Below are positions 51,351 through 62,302 of a stretch of DNA of 64,000 nt, piece by piece. The translations under genes and the position numbers were made by a program. The notes below the pieces were generated by a model. It searched no databases. It had not been told where the DNA came from and saw only the letters and a program-made list of their open reading frames with translations. Position 1 is the stretch's first letter. Every line of letters begins with the position of its first letter. The DNA is taken from contig CM030933.1 of the NCBI GenBank assembly GCA_018136815.1, forward strand, positions 5,348,282 through 5,412,281, in the 5' to 3' direction. Source of the stretch: Isochrysis galbana (Eukaryota > Haptophyta > Isochrysidales > Isochrysidaceae).

Positions 51351-52338
51351 AGGTCAAAATGCCTACCGCCTACCAAATCTGTCACCTGTTAATAGATAAT
51401 AGGTAACGCAGAGAGGTGTACGAACGAAAGCATAAAATTGAGACATGAATGAACGCTTCCCCCGTTCTCCCGATGAGCCCGTCCCGGTCTTTCCGGATGA
51501 ATCGTGCGCCGCGCTAGCCGCCGGTGCGCCTTCGTGACGCGTTCCCAAAGAGGAGACGAGCTTTGCTCCGACAGCCGACAGACGGGCGTGCGTGGGCGCC
51601 TACGTCCTACGTGGACGTGGACGTGGTAACAGACTCTAGACTCTAGGCCGCGCGCGTGGCGAGAATAAAAAGAGGTTTCCACCCCCCTAAGCGCAACACT
51701 GGCAAACACAAGCGCGTATAGCGTATCTTGCGCGTGGACAACTTACAATAGGAAGGCTCCAGTGGCGCACGCGCGTAGCGTTCGCATAGGTTCATACTAC
51801 TAGCTATTCACACGCATACGGTATGCATACGCGCCGCTATGTGCGTTAGCTTTGTTTAGATTTAGTTGGGCGCAGGCGCAGTTGTGGGTGGATTGGAATA
51901 TGCGATATGAAGAGAGGGGTCCACGCAACGCGCGGGGCCAGGGGGCGACACCTCCAATTCACGCAAACGTCTGAAGCAAAGCTGACAGCAGTTTATGTAG
52001 TATGTAGAGCAGCTCACGATCACTGTTTCAAGTGACCAAGCGTTCGAAGCGAGCCCAAACCACGACAGGCTAAGTTAGCAGATTAGGCACGCTCCCCACG
52101 GTCTGCGCAGATACTGGTGATGGCATGCCCAACAACGAGGCCCGTGCGCTACGGTAAGATGTGGCCTGGCAAGAGGTGATGTATGTTGACACGCACCTTG
52201 CCTCGTAGCTCGCCATGGTCCGAATTTGACCCATGCTAGCGATGCCCCACGCGTAGTCAGGCACAACCGAGCGTGCATCTGAAGTTGTCCCATGCTGCAT
52301 GTAAAAGCCCATTGTTTCACATCGGCTGAGCACAGCCC
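51351..52338. repeat. Intergenic with repeat C copy
   Basis: Positions 51455-51570 are the second copy of repeat C (first copy 30993-31140). The rest (51600-52338) has no recognised gene; a run of alternating GCATACG/TACGCG phrases lies at 51810-51845. Confidence 0.4.
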
Positions 52339-52917
52339 TTACTTATCAAGGCCCAGAAGGTCAATAAGCAATGCCAGGGAATCACGCGCAAGCACCACCT
52401 CTTCCTTGGCAAGGTTCAGGTACTTGGCCACCTGGTCCTTGCCGCCTCCCGGATTATATTCACCAAAAGATGAGGTGTAGGCGAGCTCATTGATCTTGTT
52501 GATGTGGCTATTGAACTCTTCCGTCGCCGTGATCCACTCGTCGAACCTGTCGGGGTCAACCTTATCCTGAGTGGTCGGAGCAGCAAGTAGCTTCTCAACC
52601 TGGAAGAGCGGCGAGGTGGTGGAGCGCAGCCCGACGAAGATGCGTACACGATCGGGGTCGGCGTCTCCGGAGTTTGGGTTCGTGGTCTCCTTCTCCCAGT
52701 TCTCAAGCAGGTAGTTGATCTCGTTGAGACCTGCAGGCAGCCGCGTCAAGTCCTTCACGTTTGCGGCCGCAGAGGCGGAGTTGGGGGCTCCTGCACTGAA
52801 GAGAGCGGCGGCGCCCGTCGCCAACACGGCGCGGCGTGAGAACGGTGCCAGAGAAAGCGGGCTACTCAGCGCGGCGACCAGCAGAGCGCAGCCAGGCACC
52901 ATCACGGCTGCCACCAT
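52339..52917 (-). CDS. Thylakoid-lumen protein, PsbQ/Psb31-like helical type
   Basis: From Met 52917 the frame gives 192 residues, intronless. The N-terminus is layered: a hydrophobic signal peptide (MVAAVMVPGCALLVAALSS), a short segment with LAPFSRR, then a twin-Arg lumenal signal RRAVLATGAAALFSAG ending NSASA before ANVKDL. This order (ER signal, transit peptide, Tat signal) is that of lumenal proteins in secondary plastids. The mature part of about 140 residues is helical (NEINYLLENWEKET, GLRSTTSPLFQVEKLL, WITATEEFNSHINKINEL, YTSSFGEYNPGGGKDQVAKYLNLA) and resembles lumenal proteins of chromalveolate algae related in fold to the PSII extrinsic subunits PsbQ and Psb31. I cannot name the orthologue. 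An alternative start at 52974 would add 19 charged residues before the signal and is unlikely. Confidence 0.7.
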   Translation of the reverse strand: MVAAVMVPGCALLVAALSSPLSLAPFSRRAVLATGAAALFSAGAPNSASAAANVKDLTRLPAGLNEINYLLENWEKETTNPNSGDADPDRVRIFVGLRSTTSPLFQVEKLLAAPTTQDKVDPDRFDEWITATEEFNSHINKINELAYTSSFGEYNPGGGKDQVAKYLNLAKEEVVLARDSLALLIDLLGLDK

Positions 52918-53300
52918 CTCGTCGGATTCACCAGTCCTTTCCTTTCCTTCTCCCCTCCCCTCTTTCTCACCCACTCCGTATCTCTCTTTCTCTCCGTCTC
53001 TCTCTACTCTCTACTCTCTACTCTCTCTCTCTCTCTCTCTCTCTCCCTCCCTCTCTCTCTCTTCTCTCTGCTCTCTTCTCTACCCACTGCTCTCTCTCTC
53101 TCTCTCTCCCTCTCTCTCTCTTCTCTCTGCTCTCTTCTCTACCCACTGCTCTCTCTCTCTCTCTCTCCCTCTCTCTCTCTTCTCTCTGCTCTCTTCTCTA
53201 CCCACTGCTCTCTCTCTCTCTCTCTCCCTCTCTCTCTCTTCTCTCTGCTCTCTTCTCTACTCACTGCTCTCTCTCTCTCTCCCTCCCTCCCTCTCTCGTT
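52918..53300. repeat. CT-rich minisatellite upstream of the lumenal gene
   Basis: A unit of about 57 bases, made of a CT block, TTCTCTCTGCTCTCTTCTCT and ACCCACTG (or ACTCACTG), repeats about four times between 53030 and 53270, ending about 115 bases from the coding start. It occupies the promoter and leader position of the minus-strand gene. Confidence 0.8.
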
Positions 53301-53664
53301 TGCGTCTCGGCGCGACGCGCGGCGAAGATCGATCGACCCGACACCCAATCGATGATACGGATCTACTACTACATACCGAGATTATAAAGCTATATTGGGC
53401 CGAGGGGTCGGTTCCCCCACGCAGTATCTGAGTGTAGAGTGTAGAGGCGTAGAGGCCACTCCGGTACATGGATGTTTAACTTTAGTCCCCTGTCAGCATG
53501 CATCCAGATTCTTGCGACACTGAGATCTTGAATTCGTACTCCTAGTGTAAAGATACCTGTGTGTGTGCGGGGAGGGGGTGAGTAGATGGCCGGCCGGACT
53601 TGACCGGGCCGACCAACTAGCATCTAGGCTTAGGCTGGGGGGGGTAGATTGTAGATTGGCCGAA
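53301..53664. other. Intergenic, no gene recognised
   Basis: No motif or coding region can be supported. Confidence 0.3.
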
Positions 53665-53960
53665 TTGAAAACTATCGCTATAGTCTATAGTTTGAGCGAT
53701 GGAGCGCGCGCCGACCGCTCCGCACCTCCCAGCTCACAGCCCCAGCCCCCCGCCGCCACGACGCCGGAGCCGAACGAAGCCGAAGCGCTCGCAGGCCTCC
53801 GCACCATCCGACAACGACGTCGACATGGCTCCTCCGCTCGCCTCCCCAGCAGCAACAGACCACAGACCACAGAAGCAGGGAACAGGCATAGCCCTGTGCT
53901 CCTATTCCCTGCAGAGCAACGGACAACGGAGCCAACAGTCAGTAGCTATGTAATGGACCC
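53665..53960 (+). mobile_element. LINE 5' end with ORF1 start
   Basis: AAACTATCGCTATAG...CTATAGTTT forms a longer, imperfect version of the 5' hairpin (53668-53692) and is followed by GAGCGATGGAGCGCGCGCC. The frame from 53699 (MERAPTAPHLPA) matches the minus-strand copy at 16343. Truncated after about 260 bases. Confidence 0.55.
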
Positions 53961-54766
53961 CAAGCTTCAAGCTTGAAATCTAAAAACTCGAACGCGAAAA
54001 GCGATTTTTTATTTTTATATACGAATGTTGAAGACTACGGCCATTGACGTTCAACGACCCATGGGCCACGGGCAGATTCACACATACAGCATACAGACTC
54101 ACAGGGCACCTAAGACGCTCGACCCAGTGGATTGGGGCCTTGATAAGCATTTCCTACCAGCTACCAGCTTGCCGTAGAGATCTACCCGCGAGCGCGAGCG
54201 ACGGAATCACGCACGCTGTGGCCTACTGAAGTCGGGCCCCCGAGGCCTGAGGCCCTCTCGATCGCTGCGCCAACGCGACCTGCTGTGGGGGGACATGGGC
54301 CGCGCGCCCGCGCTCAAGTATCCGGTATCTACCGTAAGCTTACGTATTGACGGGCCAACAAGGGGTTTCTTATTCACTCTGTGATTCATTTTATGTTTGA
54401 ATCGTATGCTATTGTACATAGGCAACACCGCTCTCGCTACATAGTATTCGCGCAAGTCGACCTCACGTTCCTAAGCGCCCGGAGAACCCAACTTCAACCC
54501 GCTACTTCCGCTTCCATCGACTGGACAATCGATGGAACGGGAGGTCTGCCGCGCGCGCCGCGAGCCCGTTTACTCGATTTCGCTCACCAGTCCGGGCAGA
54601 CGTCCGCACCAACCACGTCGCCGACCTCCACGGCCCATGCCATTTTTCAACGTAACCAATAGTAGTGGACGTGCACGGGTGCTGACGGTATTCAACATAA
54701 GCGTGAGGAAAAGGAGGCTTGGCTACAACAACGAGCCCGCCTGTGCACGACGACTGCCGCAACATC
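53961..54766. other. Intergenic, downstream of the DUF4139-type gene
   Basis: No gene is recognised. An A-box-like TGGCGCAGCG on the minus strand near 54275 has no matching B box. Around 54331-54363 is a partial copy of the right end of the inverted-repeat element at 45115-45582. Confidence 0.35.
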
Positions 54767-56758
54767 TCAGTCTGGCCCGCTGCGCACGCTGTATTCGTGG
54801 ATTTGCTTTTCCGCAGGCCAGCTGACCGTGTACTGGAAGTTGAGCTCGCGCTTCTCACCCGGTGCCAACATGATTTGCCAGACAATGTTGTTAGTCACTG
54901 AGTTTTGCAGGATACGCTCGCCGCCGGACGCCACGGCGCCGCTGACCGCTGTGTCCGCATCGATGCCTGTGTTGGCCTCCGTGATCTCCGCCTTGGAGGG
55001 GGCAACGAGCTCAACCTTGATCTTGTCCTCAGTAGGCTTGGGCAACACTTCGACAACGGTCAGGTAGACCGGTGTCTGCTTAGTATTGTTGATTTTCGTG
55101 CGGAAGCTGTGTGTTACTGCCTGCGTCTTGGAAGACCAGCCCTGTGCTGAGCGGTGTGCCTTGGCCAACGTCGCATGGTCAAGCTTGATTGAGGGGTCGG
55201 CGCCCAGAAAGGTGGTGAACTCCTCCGAGGGCATCACATCGCCGATGCGCGTCGTGGTGACAAAGGAGCCGTCGAGGAAGCAAGCAACCTTGGACGATGC
55301 CAGAAGCGGGAAGGCCGAGGTGTTTGTCGCACGAACTTGCGTGTAGAAGGCCTGTATGGCAGGAAGGGCATTAGACTGGTGTGAGATCGCAGCTGAGGCG
55401 GTCGGGGTGCTCCGATGAGAGTAGGACGGTGCGCGCTTAGAGATCCATCGGGTGAGCTCGCAAGGGGCAAGGCAAAGGCGGGGGCGCGCCTGCTCTAGCG
55501 AGGGTGTGGCGAAGAAGACGAGCTTGGGCGAAAAGTCGAGTAGTGCCACGGTGACGCGGTGCGGCTTGTTGTCCGCCTCGATAGTGCACAGTCGCTCGAC
55601 GGCAAAGGTGGCGGCGCCACCCGCTGATTCGGCCACCGACGTGGTCGCCGCCGAAAAAAGCTCGTCGCTGACCTCCTCTGCATCGTCCAACAACCGGCCT
55701 TCAAGCATCATGTTGGAGAAGGCCATCGGTGCCGGAGCTCCAGGCGGCGCTGGTGATGCGGCACAAACACGCCTCGCCGCGCCGGAGCCCACAGCTGCGG
55801 GCATGGCCCTGGCGTTCAGCATCCTACCTCGCGGCAGCGGCTCGGGCAACCATCCGAGCAGCCGGCGAGGCGGCACGGGCGGCATGCCCCCCTTGGAGGG
55901 TCGCGCTGTCGACAGGCGTAAGCGGCACTGCGTCCAGTCTTCGCCCGAGGCGTTCGAGACGAGGCCCGAATAGGTGAGCGACATGCTCGGCCCGTCCTTA
56001 CCGGCCGTCTCGACACGTAGATCGTACGATGGCGACCATGAAGCACCGGTTACCATGTAAGTCAGCGTCAGGGAGAGCGGCCGGGAGGCCGTTTTGGGAT
56101 CATCGCCTCTCGGTACCTGCACAAGAATCTCTACGTCGCGCGATGTCTTGGTGCGCGGTCGGTGCGGCGCAGCCAGCCTGCGGAGAGCCGCCTCAACCGC
56201 CTCGACGCGTGCGCGGATGCCAGCGATTTCGCCTTCGATGCGAAGCCGCGCGGCCGAGTGCTCGGCAGCGGCCTGCGCCTGGAAAGAGAGAAGCTCACGT
56301 ACACCCGAGAGCTTCTCGCCCACAGGCGGCGGCCCATCCTTAGAGGGAGATAGCATCCCCGTGACGTACGTGTCGATCAGCGCCTTGCTTGCTCCCTCCC
56401 TCTCGAGCTCATCCTGCAGCACATCGAGCGCCGCCTGCAGCTGCTTGAGTTCTGCACGCTTGGCATCGGCGGCGGAGGCGGGCTCGGCTTCTTCGTCTAC
56501 GGGTGTGGAGTGCACCTCGAAGGAGACCTCGAGCAATGTGCACGCGCACGAGCCTGCAGAGGCCTTGACTCGGACAGACTCCTCGTCGATTTTGGTGGAG
56601 AGCCCTTTGACAGAGAGGAGGTGGGCTCCAGGAGGGAGGCCAGAGAGAGAGAGGGCGCGGCTGACCTCGGCGCGGTCGGAGAAGACGGTGACCGCGCTCA
56701 CGCTCGTACTCTCGAGCGGTAAAGAGTGCCTGAGCGGAGCGGACTCGTCGTCGGACAT
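54767..56758 (-). CDS. DUF4139/DUF4140 domain protein (MuiA/CHP02231-like)
   Basis: From Met 56758 (MSDDESAPLRHSLPLESTSVSAVTVFSDRAEVSRAL at about 56650-56758) the frame encodes 663 residues, intronless. The N-terminal DUF4140 part has TVFSDRAEVSR and GLPPGAHLLSVKGL. A coiled-coil follows (about 110-225). The C-terminal DUF4139 beta-rich part has YMVTGASWSPSYDLRVET, LTYSGLVSNASGEDWTQCRLRLSTA and the ending PGEKRELNFQYTVSWPAEKQI. The family occurs widely in bacteria and eukaryotes without settled function. The upstream frame to 56989 is GA/CT repeat translation, so the start at 56758 is preferred. Confidence 0.85.
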   Translation of the reverse strand: MSDDESAPLRHSLPLESTSVSAVTVFSDRAEVSRALSLSGLPPGAHLLSVKGLSTKIDEESVRVKASAGSCACTLLEVSFEVHSTPVDEEAEPASAADAKRAELKQLQAALDVLQDELEREGASKALIDTYVTGMLSPSKDGPPPVGEKLSGVRELLSFQAQAAAEHSAARLRIEGEIAGIRARVEAVEAALRRLAAPHRPRTKTSRDVEILVQVPRGDDPKTASRPLSLTLTYMVTGASWSPSYDLRVETAGKDGPSMSLTYSGLVSNASGEDWTQCRLRLSTARPSKGGMPPVPPRRLLGWLPEPLPRGRMLNARAMPAAVGSGAARRVCAASPAPPGAPAPMAFSNMMLEGRLLDDAEEVSDELFSAATTSVAESAGGAATFAVERLCTIEADNKPHRVTVALLDFSPKLVFFATPSLEQARPRLCLAPCELTRWISKRAPSYSHRSTPTASAAISHQSNALPAIQAFYTQVRATNTSAFPLLASSKVACFLDGSFVTTTRIGDVMPSEEFTTFLGADPSIKLDHATLAKAHRSAQGWSSKTQAVTHSFRTKINNTKQTPVYLTVVEVLPKPTEDKIKVELVAPSKAEITEANTGIDADTAVSGAVASGGERILQNSVTNNIVWQIMLAPGEKRELNFQYTVSWPAEKQIHEYSVRSGPD

Positions 56759-57555
56759 GGATGGGGAAAGGGCGGGGGGGGGGGGGGAAGAGAGAGGGGG
56801 GGGCGGGGGGAGGGGCGAGAAAAGGGAGAAGTGTGTGGGGGGAGAGACATGAGAAAAGGGGAGGGGGCAGAGAGAGAGAGAGAGAGAGAGAGGGATAGAG
56901 GGGGAGGGGGGAGAGAGAGAGAGAGAGAGAGTTAGAGAGGGGGAGGGGGAGAGAGAGAGAGAGAAAGAGAGATCTGCTCGTTCCTTCATTCGCTCTCTGG
57001 CTCCAGGGACGCTACCAACATATCTTTCCTCTCCTCCTGTCTTCTTTTTCTTCCCTTCTTTGGTCTTCTAGCTTCCCGTTCTCCTTGCCTGCGCCGTCTC
57101 ATCTCCCTCTCTTCCTTCCAGATGTCCCACAACCTTTCCCTCCCATTCCGTCCGCTCTCCGCTTCCGCTCTCTCAAGAACTCGACGTAGATTACTACGAA
57201 AACGATCGCCGTACGTATGGTATCTGTGAGGGAGCAGCATGCCCTCTCTTCATTCCAAGACCGAGATGGCTTCCTCACACCACGCGTGGCGCTCGGCCTC
57301 CTTACGGGCGAAATTCTCTTCTCTCTGCCTATCTCTTACTTACTGGCTCGCTCCCCCCCCCCCCCTCTCTCCCCCTTTCCCTCCCCTTCCTCTCAAATCT
57401 CTCATCTATCTACTCATCACGTCCTCTCTCTCCCCACCTCCTCCTCTCGCCCTTTCCCCCCCGCGCGCGACCTCGCTCTCTCCTCTCCTGGACGCCCGCC
57501 CTATGAAGAAGTACTGTAAATAGGCGTGAAACGCGTGTTCACCGTAGATTCGAGA
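56759..57555. promoter_or_regulatory. GA/G-rich upstream region of the DUF4139-type gene, up to gap
   Basis: A G-run (56775-56788) and several (GA)n blocks (56868-56892, 56912-56932, 56949-56970) lie directly upstream of the start codon. From 57000 to 57520 the sequence turns CT-rich. No gene is recognised. Confidence 0.45.
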
Positions 57556-57655
57556 NNNNNNNNNNNNNNNNNNNNNNNNNNNNNNNNNNNNNNNNNNNNN
57601 NNNNNNNNNNNNNNNNNNNNNNNNNNNNNNNNNNNNNNNNNNNNNNNNNNNNNNN
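57556..57655. other. Assembly gap (100 N)
   Basis: A run of exactly 100 N, a gap of unknown size. Confidence 0.95.
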
Positions 57656-57807
57656 GTGACATTGTTCATGCCATTGCGCCCTGCCCACCCGACCTGCGCT
57701 CCTATGCGGAGCGTTTGAGCGGCATTCCATCAGACGCGGTCGATGAGTGGGTGGCAGAACGATTGGAGTCACAGTTTGCACACTCTCTCGGCGGATTCAA
57801 GTTCTGA
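57656..57807 (+). CDS. Possible last exon of an unknown gene, cut by gap
   Basis: The frame is open from the gap to TGA 57807 and gives 49 residues with normal protein composition (PDLRSYAERLSGIPSDAVDEW, then VAERLESQFAHSLGGFKF). It is unlike the element debris around it, but too short to assign. It could also be chance. Confidence 0.3.
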
Positions 57808-57868
57808 TACCGTGAGAGAATGAGAGGATACGATCAGGGTATGTACTACTACAGACTGCGAGCTCGGG

Positions 57869-58205
57869 CTAAGACAGCGTGGTCATCATCGGGGATGTAT
57901 ATATTGCGGCTAGGTGTTCCCACGTGTTTTCGGGTGTCGGTAGTCGTTGCGTCCACTTCTCGGGTCCCGTTAGGCGTCTACGCTTTCCGTCCGTTTTTTG
58001 CAATGCTCGTGTAAGATGCTCTAGTCCCATTTTGTCTAGCGGGGTATCTCCGTCCAGCGTATATCCGTCTGCCAGGGGGTATTCCAATCTCTTGTTAGAT
58101 TTGTAGCCATCCCCCCATTGTGCCGGCGGGGAGGGATCTAGCTGCGCGGGGGCATTGTCGAGTCTTTCGCCAATTATGGGCGTACCTAGGTACGAAAGCT
58201 CCGCT
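57869..58205 (-). pseudogene. LINE ORF2-tail fragment, minus
   Basis: The minus strand encodes ELSYLGTPIIGERLDNAP, NKRLEYPLADGYTLDGDTPLD and TGPEKWTQRLPTPENTWEHLA. This is nearly identical in wording to residues 395-500 of the 702-residue protein, so the copy is young. It is truncated at both ends. Confidence 0.75.
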
Positions 58206-60687
58206 TCATCCTAGCGCAGCCACGCCGCAATCGCCGCCGCCGCCGCCCGCGCGCATCGCGCCGTAGTCGGCCGTGTGAGGCGCCGACAACTACGCTAACG
58301 TCACCCAGCCGAATGGGCTGGAGTGCCCAACTTTCGAACGCGACCGGGCTCGCTTGGTGCGAAGAGGCTCGTGCTGGACGGCCAAGCAGTCTCTTAAGAG
58401 TCTGCGCTGCCCCGGCTTCAACGAGTCCGCGAACGCGATGCACTTGGCGACCGCCTCGGTAGATGGCACAGTAAGTCCTGCGGTGGCAGCGCAGCGCGCG
58501 AAGAGGGCTGTATGGCAATGCTCGCCACGATTCCTGTCGTGGATAAAGGGAGCCGCACCACACCGCACGCTCTACCCTTAGAGCGTGCCTGCTTTCCCGC
58601 GCCCCGCCTCCGTCCCCTCTTCGCAGCGCGCCCTATCTTTAGAGCGTGTCTTCCCCACACCCCTCTCCTCCCCTCCCTTCCCGCCCCGAGTTCCCGCGCA
58701 TACGACGCACAGCTGAAATCCCTCCCCTCCATTCTCCCACGTCTTCGCGGCGTTTCCCTTGTTTCCTTGGCCAGAGAGGGTCGGAGGGTCTCCCGCGCTC
58801 GCCGATTCCCTTCCGTTCCTCCAGCGCTTCCCCCCTCCCGTTCCATTAGTTTCCCCTTTGTTTCCATAGATTTCCCGAGTTGTTCTTCCGTCGCCCCGTG
58901 TTCTTTTCCCCTTTTTTGTTTCTCTGCTTCCGCGACATCGCTAGGACGCCCCGCTCGTGCTCCGTTCTGTCTCCCCACCCGTCCCCGCTCGTCATGCCCG
59001 GTCATGGTTCGCCCGTGCCGTCTCGTGTGCTCCCGTCCCGTCTCGCCTCCGGTCGCTCGTCCCGTCCCTCTCGTCCCGCGACTCATACATCCCATGTTAC
59101 AGACTCACAACCACAACCTCATACAGACTCACCACAGCCACTACACAGCTCGCCACGATTCCCGAGCGCGCGGGTGGGTAGTCTGCGGGGTTGGGAGGAA
59201 GCGTACCAATAGTTTGGATGGGGTTCTGCGCGTAGGAGCGCGTAGGCAAGCCGGTGTCATCCTCCTCAGGTTGGGGTTGGAAGTGGTGTGGGGTGGGGCT
59301 GGCGGCCATGCTGCGTGGGCAGGTGAAGCAGAAATCGGCCGAGTGAGGTGGCATGAAACGCCGGTGAGACAGCCGTCTGGTGTCCCCGGACCATTTAGTC
59401 CGAACACCAGCGACAAGGGGAGGCTGACCGCCGCCGTGCTCTCGCTGGAGCGCGGCGAAGGTCGGCCTGTCAGGCGGGTCGGTCGCCATCGCTCTGCCTC
59501 GGATTCGGAATCGAGCGGGGAGAGAGACGAGGGGAAATCTTCCCCCGGTCCGACGATAAAAAAATGTGGGCCTCCGGATCAACAAGAATTTTTTAACCCA
59601 GCCTCCCCCACCTCTAGCACGGGTGAAGCCTTCCCCTTCCCCAAGTTTTCCGTTGTCAAGAGGATGGTGGATGGGCCCAGAGCGCGCTCTCTTAGCCGTC
59701 TTTAGGCCCTTTGGCTGGCGCACCTTGCGAAAGCGGGCGAGGCATGAAATATGCACTTTGGTTTGGCTCTGTGATTTGTGCTCTCAGCGCTCTCGCTGCC
59801 GAGTGCATAGAGATAGAGTATCAGCATATATGAATATGAAGCATGACGCATCACATCCTTCATCATAAGTGGATGTGAGCTAGAGAGACGCAAGACGCAA
59901 GCGCTCAAAGTCGCATCACACATGCTTGCGCACGCGACTTGCATGGGGGCCGTTGCGAACAAGAGGCCCGCAAGGGCTGCAGGCGAACATCGATCGCCGC
60001 CAACCCACATTGCATTATCATCGCGCACCGAGGAACAAGCAACATTCGCCGATTGGCAGCATAGTATGTGCGCATATAAGCATCACATGATTGTCTGGGA
60101 AGCCACTACCATCTGCGCATATCCTAATTAGATTGTACATAAGCGGTCCACAAGCCACCTCCAGGGCATGATGCGGCTGCCACAAATCTAACTTTTGGTA
60201 GCAGGTCGATAGGCCGGCATTGGCGCAGAAGTGCAGGCAATCGCAGTGTCCCCTTGGAATGCGTTGGTCGAAAGCGAACAACAGAAGTATGTATACCGTA
60301 AATTGAGGAAGATAGGTCGCCAAAACGTGGGTGTTTTGCGAACAATTGGTGTGGTCAAAATTGTTGCTAGTGCATTATCGAATTGCGGCGACAACGCGGG
60401 ATCGCTTCGCCTCCGTCTCACGTCATGGATATGCTGGCCGGGAGAGAAGATGGCCATGTGTAGGTCGTATGCTTCAAGAACACGAAAACAAGTGGCGGCC
60501 AGCCGCACGAGCGAGGGGGAGGTAGGCGCAAGATCACGTCGGAGTGTAGCTTTGCGCATTTGAAGCGGACATCTGGACTTGAAGACCGGCTTCGAGTCTC
60601 AGCGGGACGGCGGTGATTCCATGTGCAGTGCGCAAGAAAGCAGGGAAGCACCCACGTGCTGTGGTTTATATGGCGAGATTTGTCGCT
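58206..60687. other. Intergenic, no gene recognised
   Basis: The first part (58550-59100) is CT-rich with proline/serine-rich open frames of no recognisable family. A repeated phrase CCCTTAGAGCGTGCCTG / TCTTTAGAGCGTGTCTT occurs at about 58574 and 58635. 59700-60687 is ordinary-looking sequence without supported frames; it should include the cyclin H 3' flank. Confidence 0.35.
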
Positions 60688-62302
60688 TTACATTAATGTC
60701 GCGTCCGAGCCGGTTTCTGATTTGACAGGCGCTTGCTGTCGGCTAGCGTCACGCTGTCGTGGCCGTTTGCGAATGGCGAAGTCGCCCCCATCATTGCCAT
60801 CACCACCGGTATCGGGCGCGATGGCTTCCTCAGCTGCCCTCTGGGCCTCTTCAGCCCTCGCATATTTGCGGGCAGCAGCCTCTTTGCTCGCAGCCTCAGC
60901 GCGAGAGCGCGCTGTGGCAGAATCGACACGACCAACGACTTTGCTCAGAGCTGACCGTCGGGATTCAATCTCTTTGCACCTGGCCATTGCGGAAGCATCC
61001 AACGCACCGCCCTCTTCATCCACTGTTTTGCCGACTTCGGAAAGAAGCTGAGAGGGGACGAGGGGGCTTGCTCAGCATGTAGCAGGCTTTCCTGCTTTGG
61101 CCAAGCATCAACAGGGCCCATCACATCGCACGTCATGCTGCCTACTTGTGCCTACGTGAGCTATATTGGGACACTGGTTCGAGGAAGATGGTCGTTCCCC
61201 GGCACAAACCTGCAGCAACTGTGCGGTCCGATCGTCTGAACTCGTGTCACTACCACCAGGATGAGGCAACCGTTCGCTGAACCACCTCCCCAGGTCGATC
61301 CCTGCCGCCGCCGCGCCTCGTAAGACACCAGCGAGCGCGAGCTGCTGTGGTGAGTAAAGCAGCTGAGCATCCGAGCAAAGGGCATGGCACAAGAAGTCAC
61401 GCGCCCTGGCCTCAGTGAGCGAGACCGCCTCGTGGCTGAAGGCGGGCTCACGCCTAACGTCTGCGTGTGCATTCTGCCCTGGCGACCACTCGCGCAACGA
61501 GGCGGTGATCCCCCGAAGCGAGCGATACGGCGATCGCACAACCAGCTCATAGCCTAGCGTGGCGAGTATCTTTTCTTCGTTTGACAAGATGAGTCGTTCA
61601 GCAGCCTCGCGCTCCGAAGAGAAGCGCGAGTACCGAGTCAGGTCGTTAAGGTCTATGCGCTCCTCCTCTACCTACAAGGAGGAATAGGTGTAAATTCTTG
61701 GGTGGAAGCGGTCGACGGACATCGCCAATTCGCCATAGGAATATTGAGCGTAAGGCCGTGCTAAACATGCGAGTTCTCTACTCGGCCGCGCGCGCACCTT
61801 GGCCGCAAGGTAGACAGCCGCGAGGAGTACTTCTCTTGGGTCATCCTCGACGATGGAGCGGCGTAGGAAGAAGCGACGCAAGTATGCATGGGCGGTTGTC
61901 TGCATGAGCATGGAAACGTGCGAGTAGGAGGTGAATAGAGATAGAGCACAGTCTCCGCCATGGTATGACTCGAGCCCGCAAGTGTTTGCTCTCATATCAT
62001 ATTCGTGTGATGTTGGACCATGGGTAGAGCGTGAATGTGCGCACCATCACGCGCGGGGTGAAGCGCTCGGGTGTGCGCGCAGTTTCCTCCCGGCACATGT
62101 CCTGCAGCTTGTAGTGCCAGCACCGTTGGAGGAGCACCTCATCCTCCACGCTCAGCATCTCCGGCCACTCGTGCTGATCGTTACTCGGGCCGGCCCTGGA
62201 GAGCTTGTCGAGCACGCGTGAGCGCACCTTCTCTCGCATTCGGCGCACATCCTCGCGTGAGAAGGTCCAGTGGCGTGCCTGCGAGCTCTGTGCATAGTCC
62301 AT
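60688..62302 (-). CDS. CCNH: Cyclin H, CDK7 partner in CAK/TFIIH
   Basis: Four exons (62302-62045, 61899-61798, 61671-61210, 61047-60688) join in frame to 393 residues with GT-AG borders. Cyclin H activates CDK7 in the CDK-activating kinase and in TFIIH, acting in cell-cycle control and transcription. The diagnostic N-terminus MDYAQSSQARHWTFSREDV matches the SSQ.RHWTF signature. The two cyclin folds follow: LSVEDEVLLQRCWHYKLQDMC, TTAHAYLRRFFLRRSIVEDDP and VLLAAVYLAAKVEEERI, then EEKILATLGYELVVRSPYRSL, DAQLLYSPQQLALAGVL and DDRTAQLLQLLSEVGKTV across intron 3. The C-terminal 70 residues are Ala/Glu/Arg-rich and end in a basic, likely disordered tail. The start at 62302 is the Met before the signature. 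Confidence 0.92.

Noticed and set aside
54225..54290. Possible second tRNA-like sequence (A-box-like TGGCGCAGCG on minus)
   Set aside because: No B box at the proper distance and no cloverleaf pairing.
54767..56989. 740-codon version of the DUF4139-type gene
   Set aside because: The extra N-terminal 77 codons are Leu/Ser/Pro from GA/CT repeats; the conserved domain begins just after Met 56758.
58512..59705. 397-codon plus-strand ORF
   Set aside because: Pro/Ser/Arg-rich translation of CT-rich sequence; no family resemblance or splice-supported extension.
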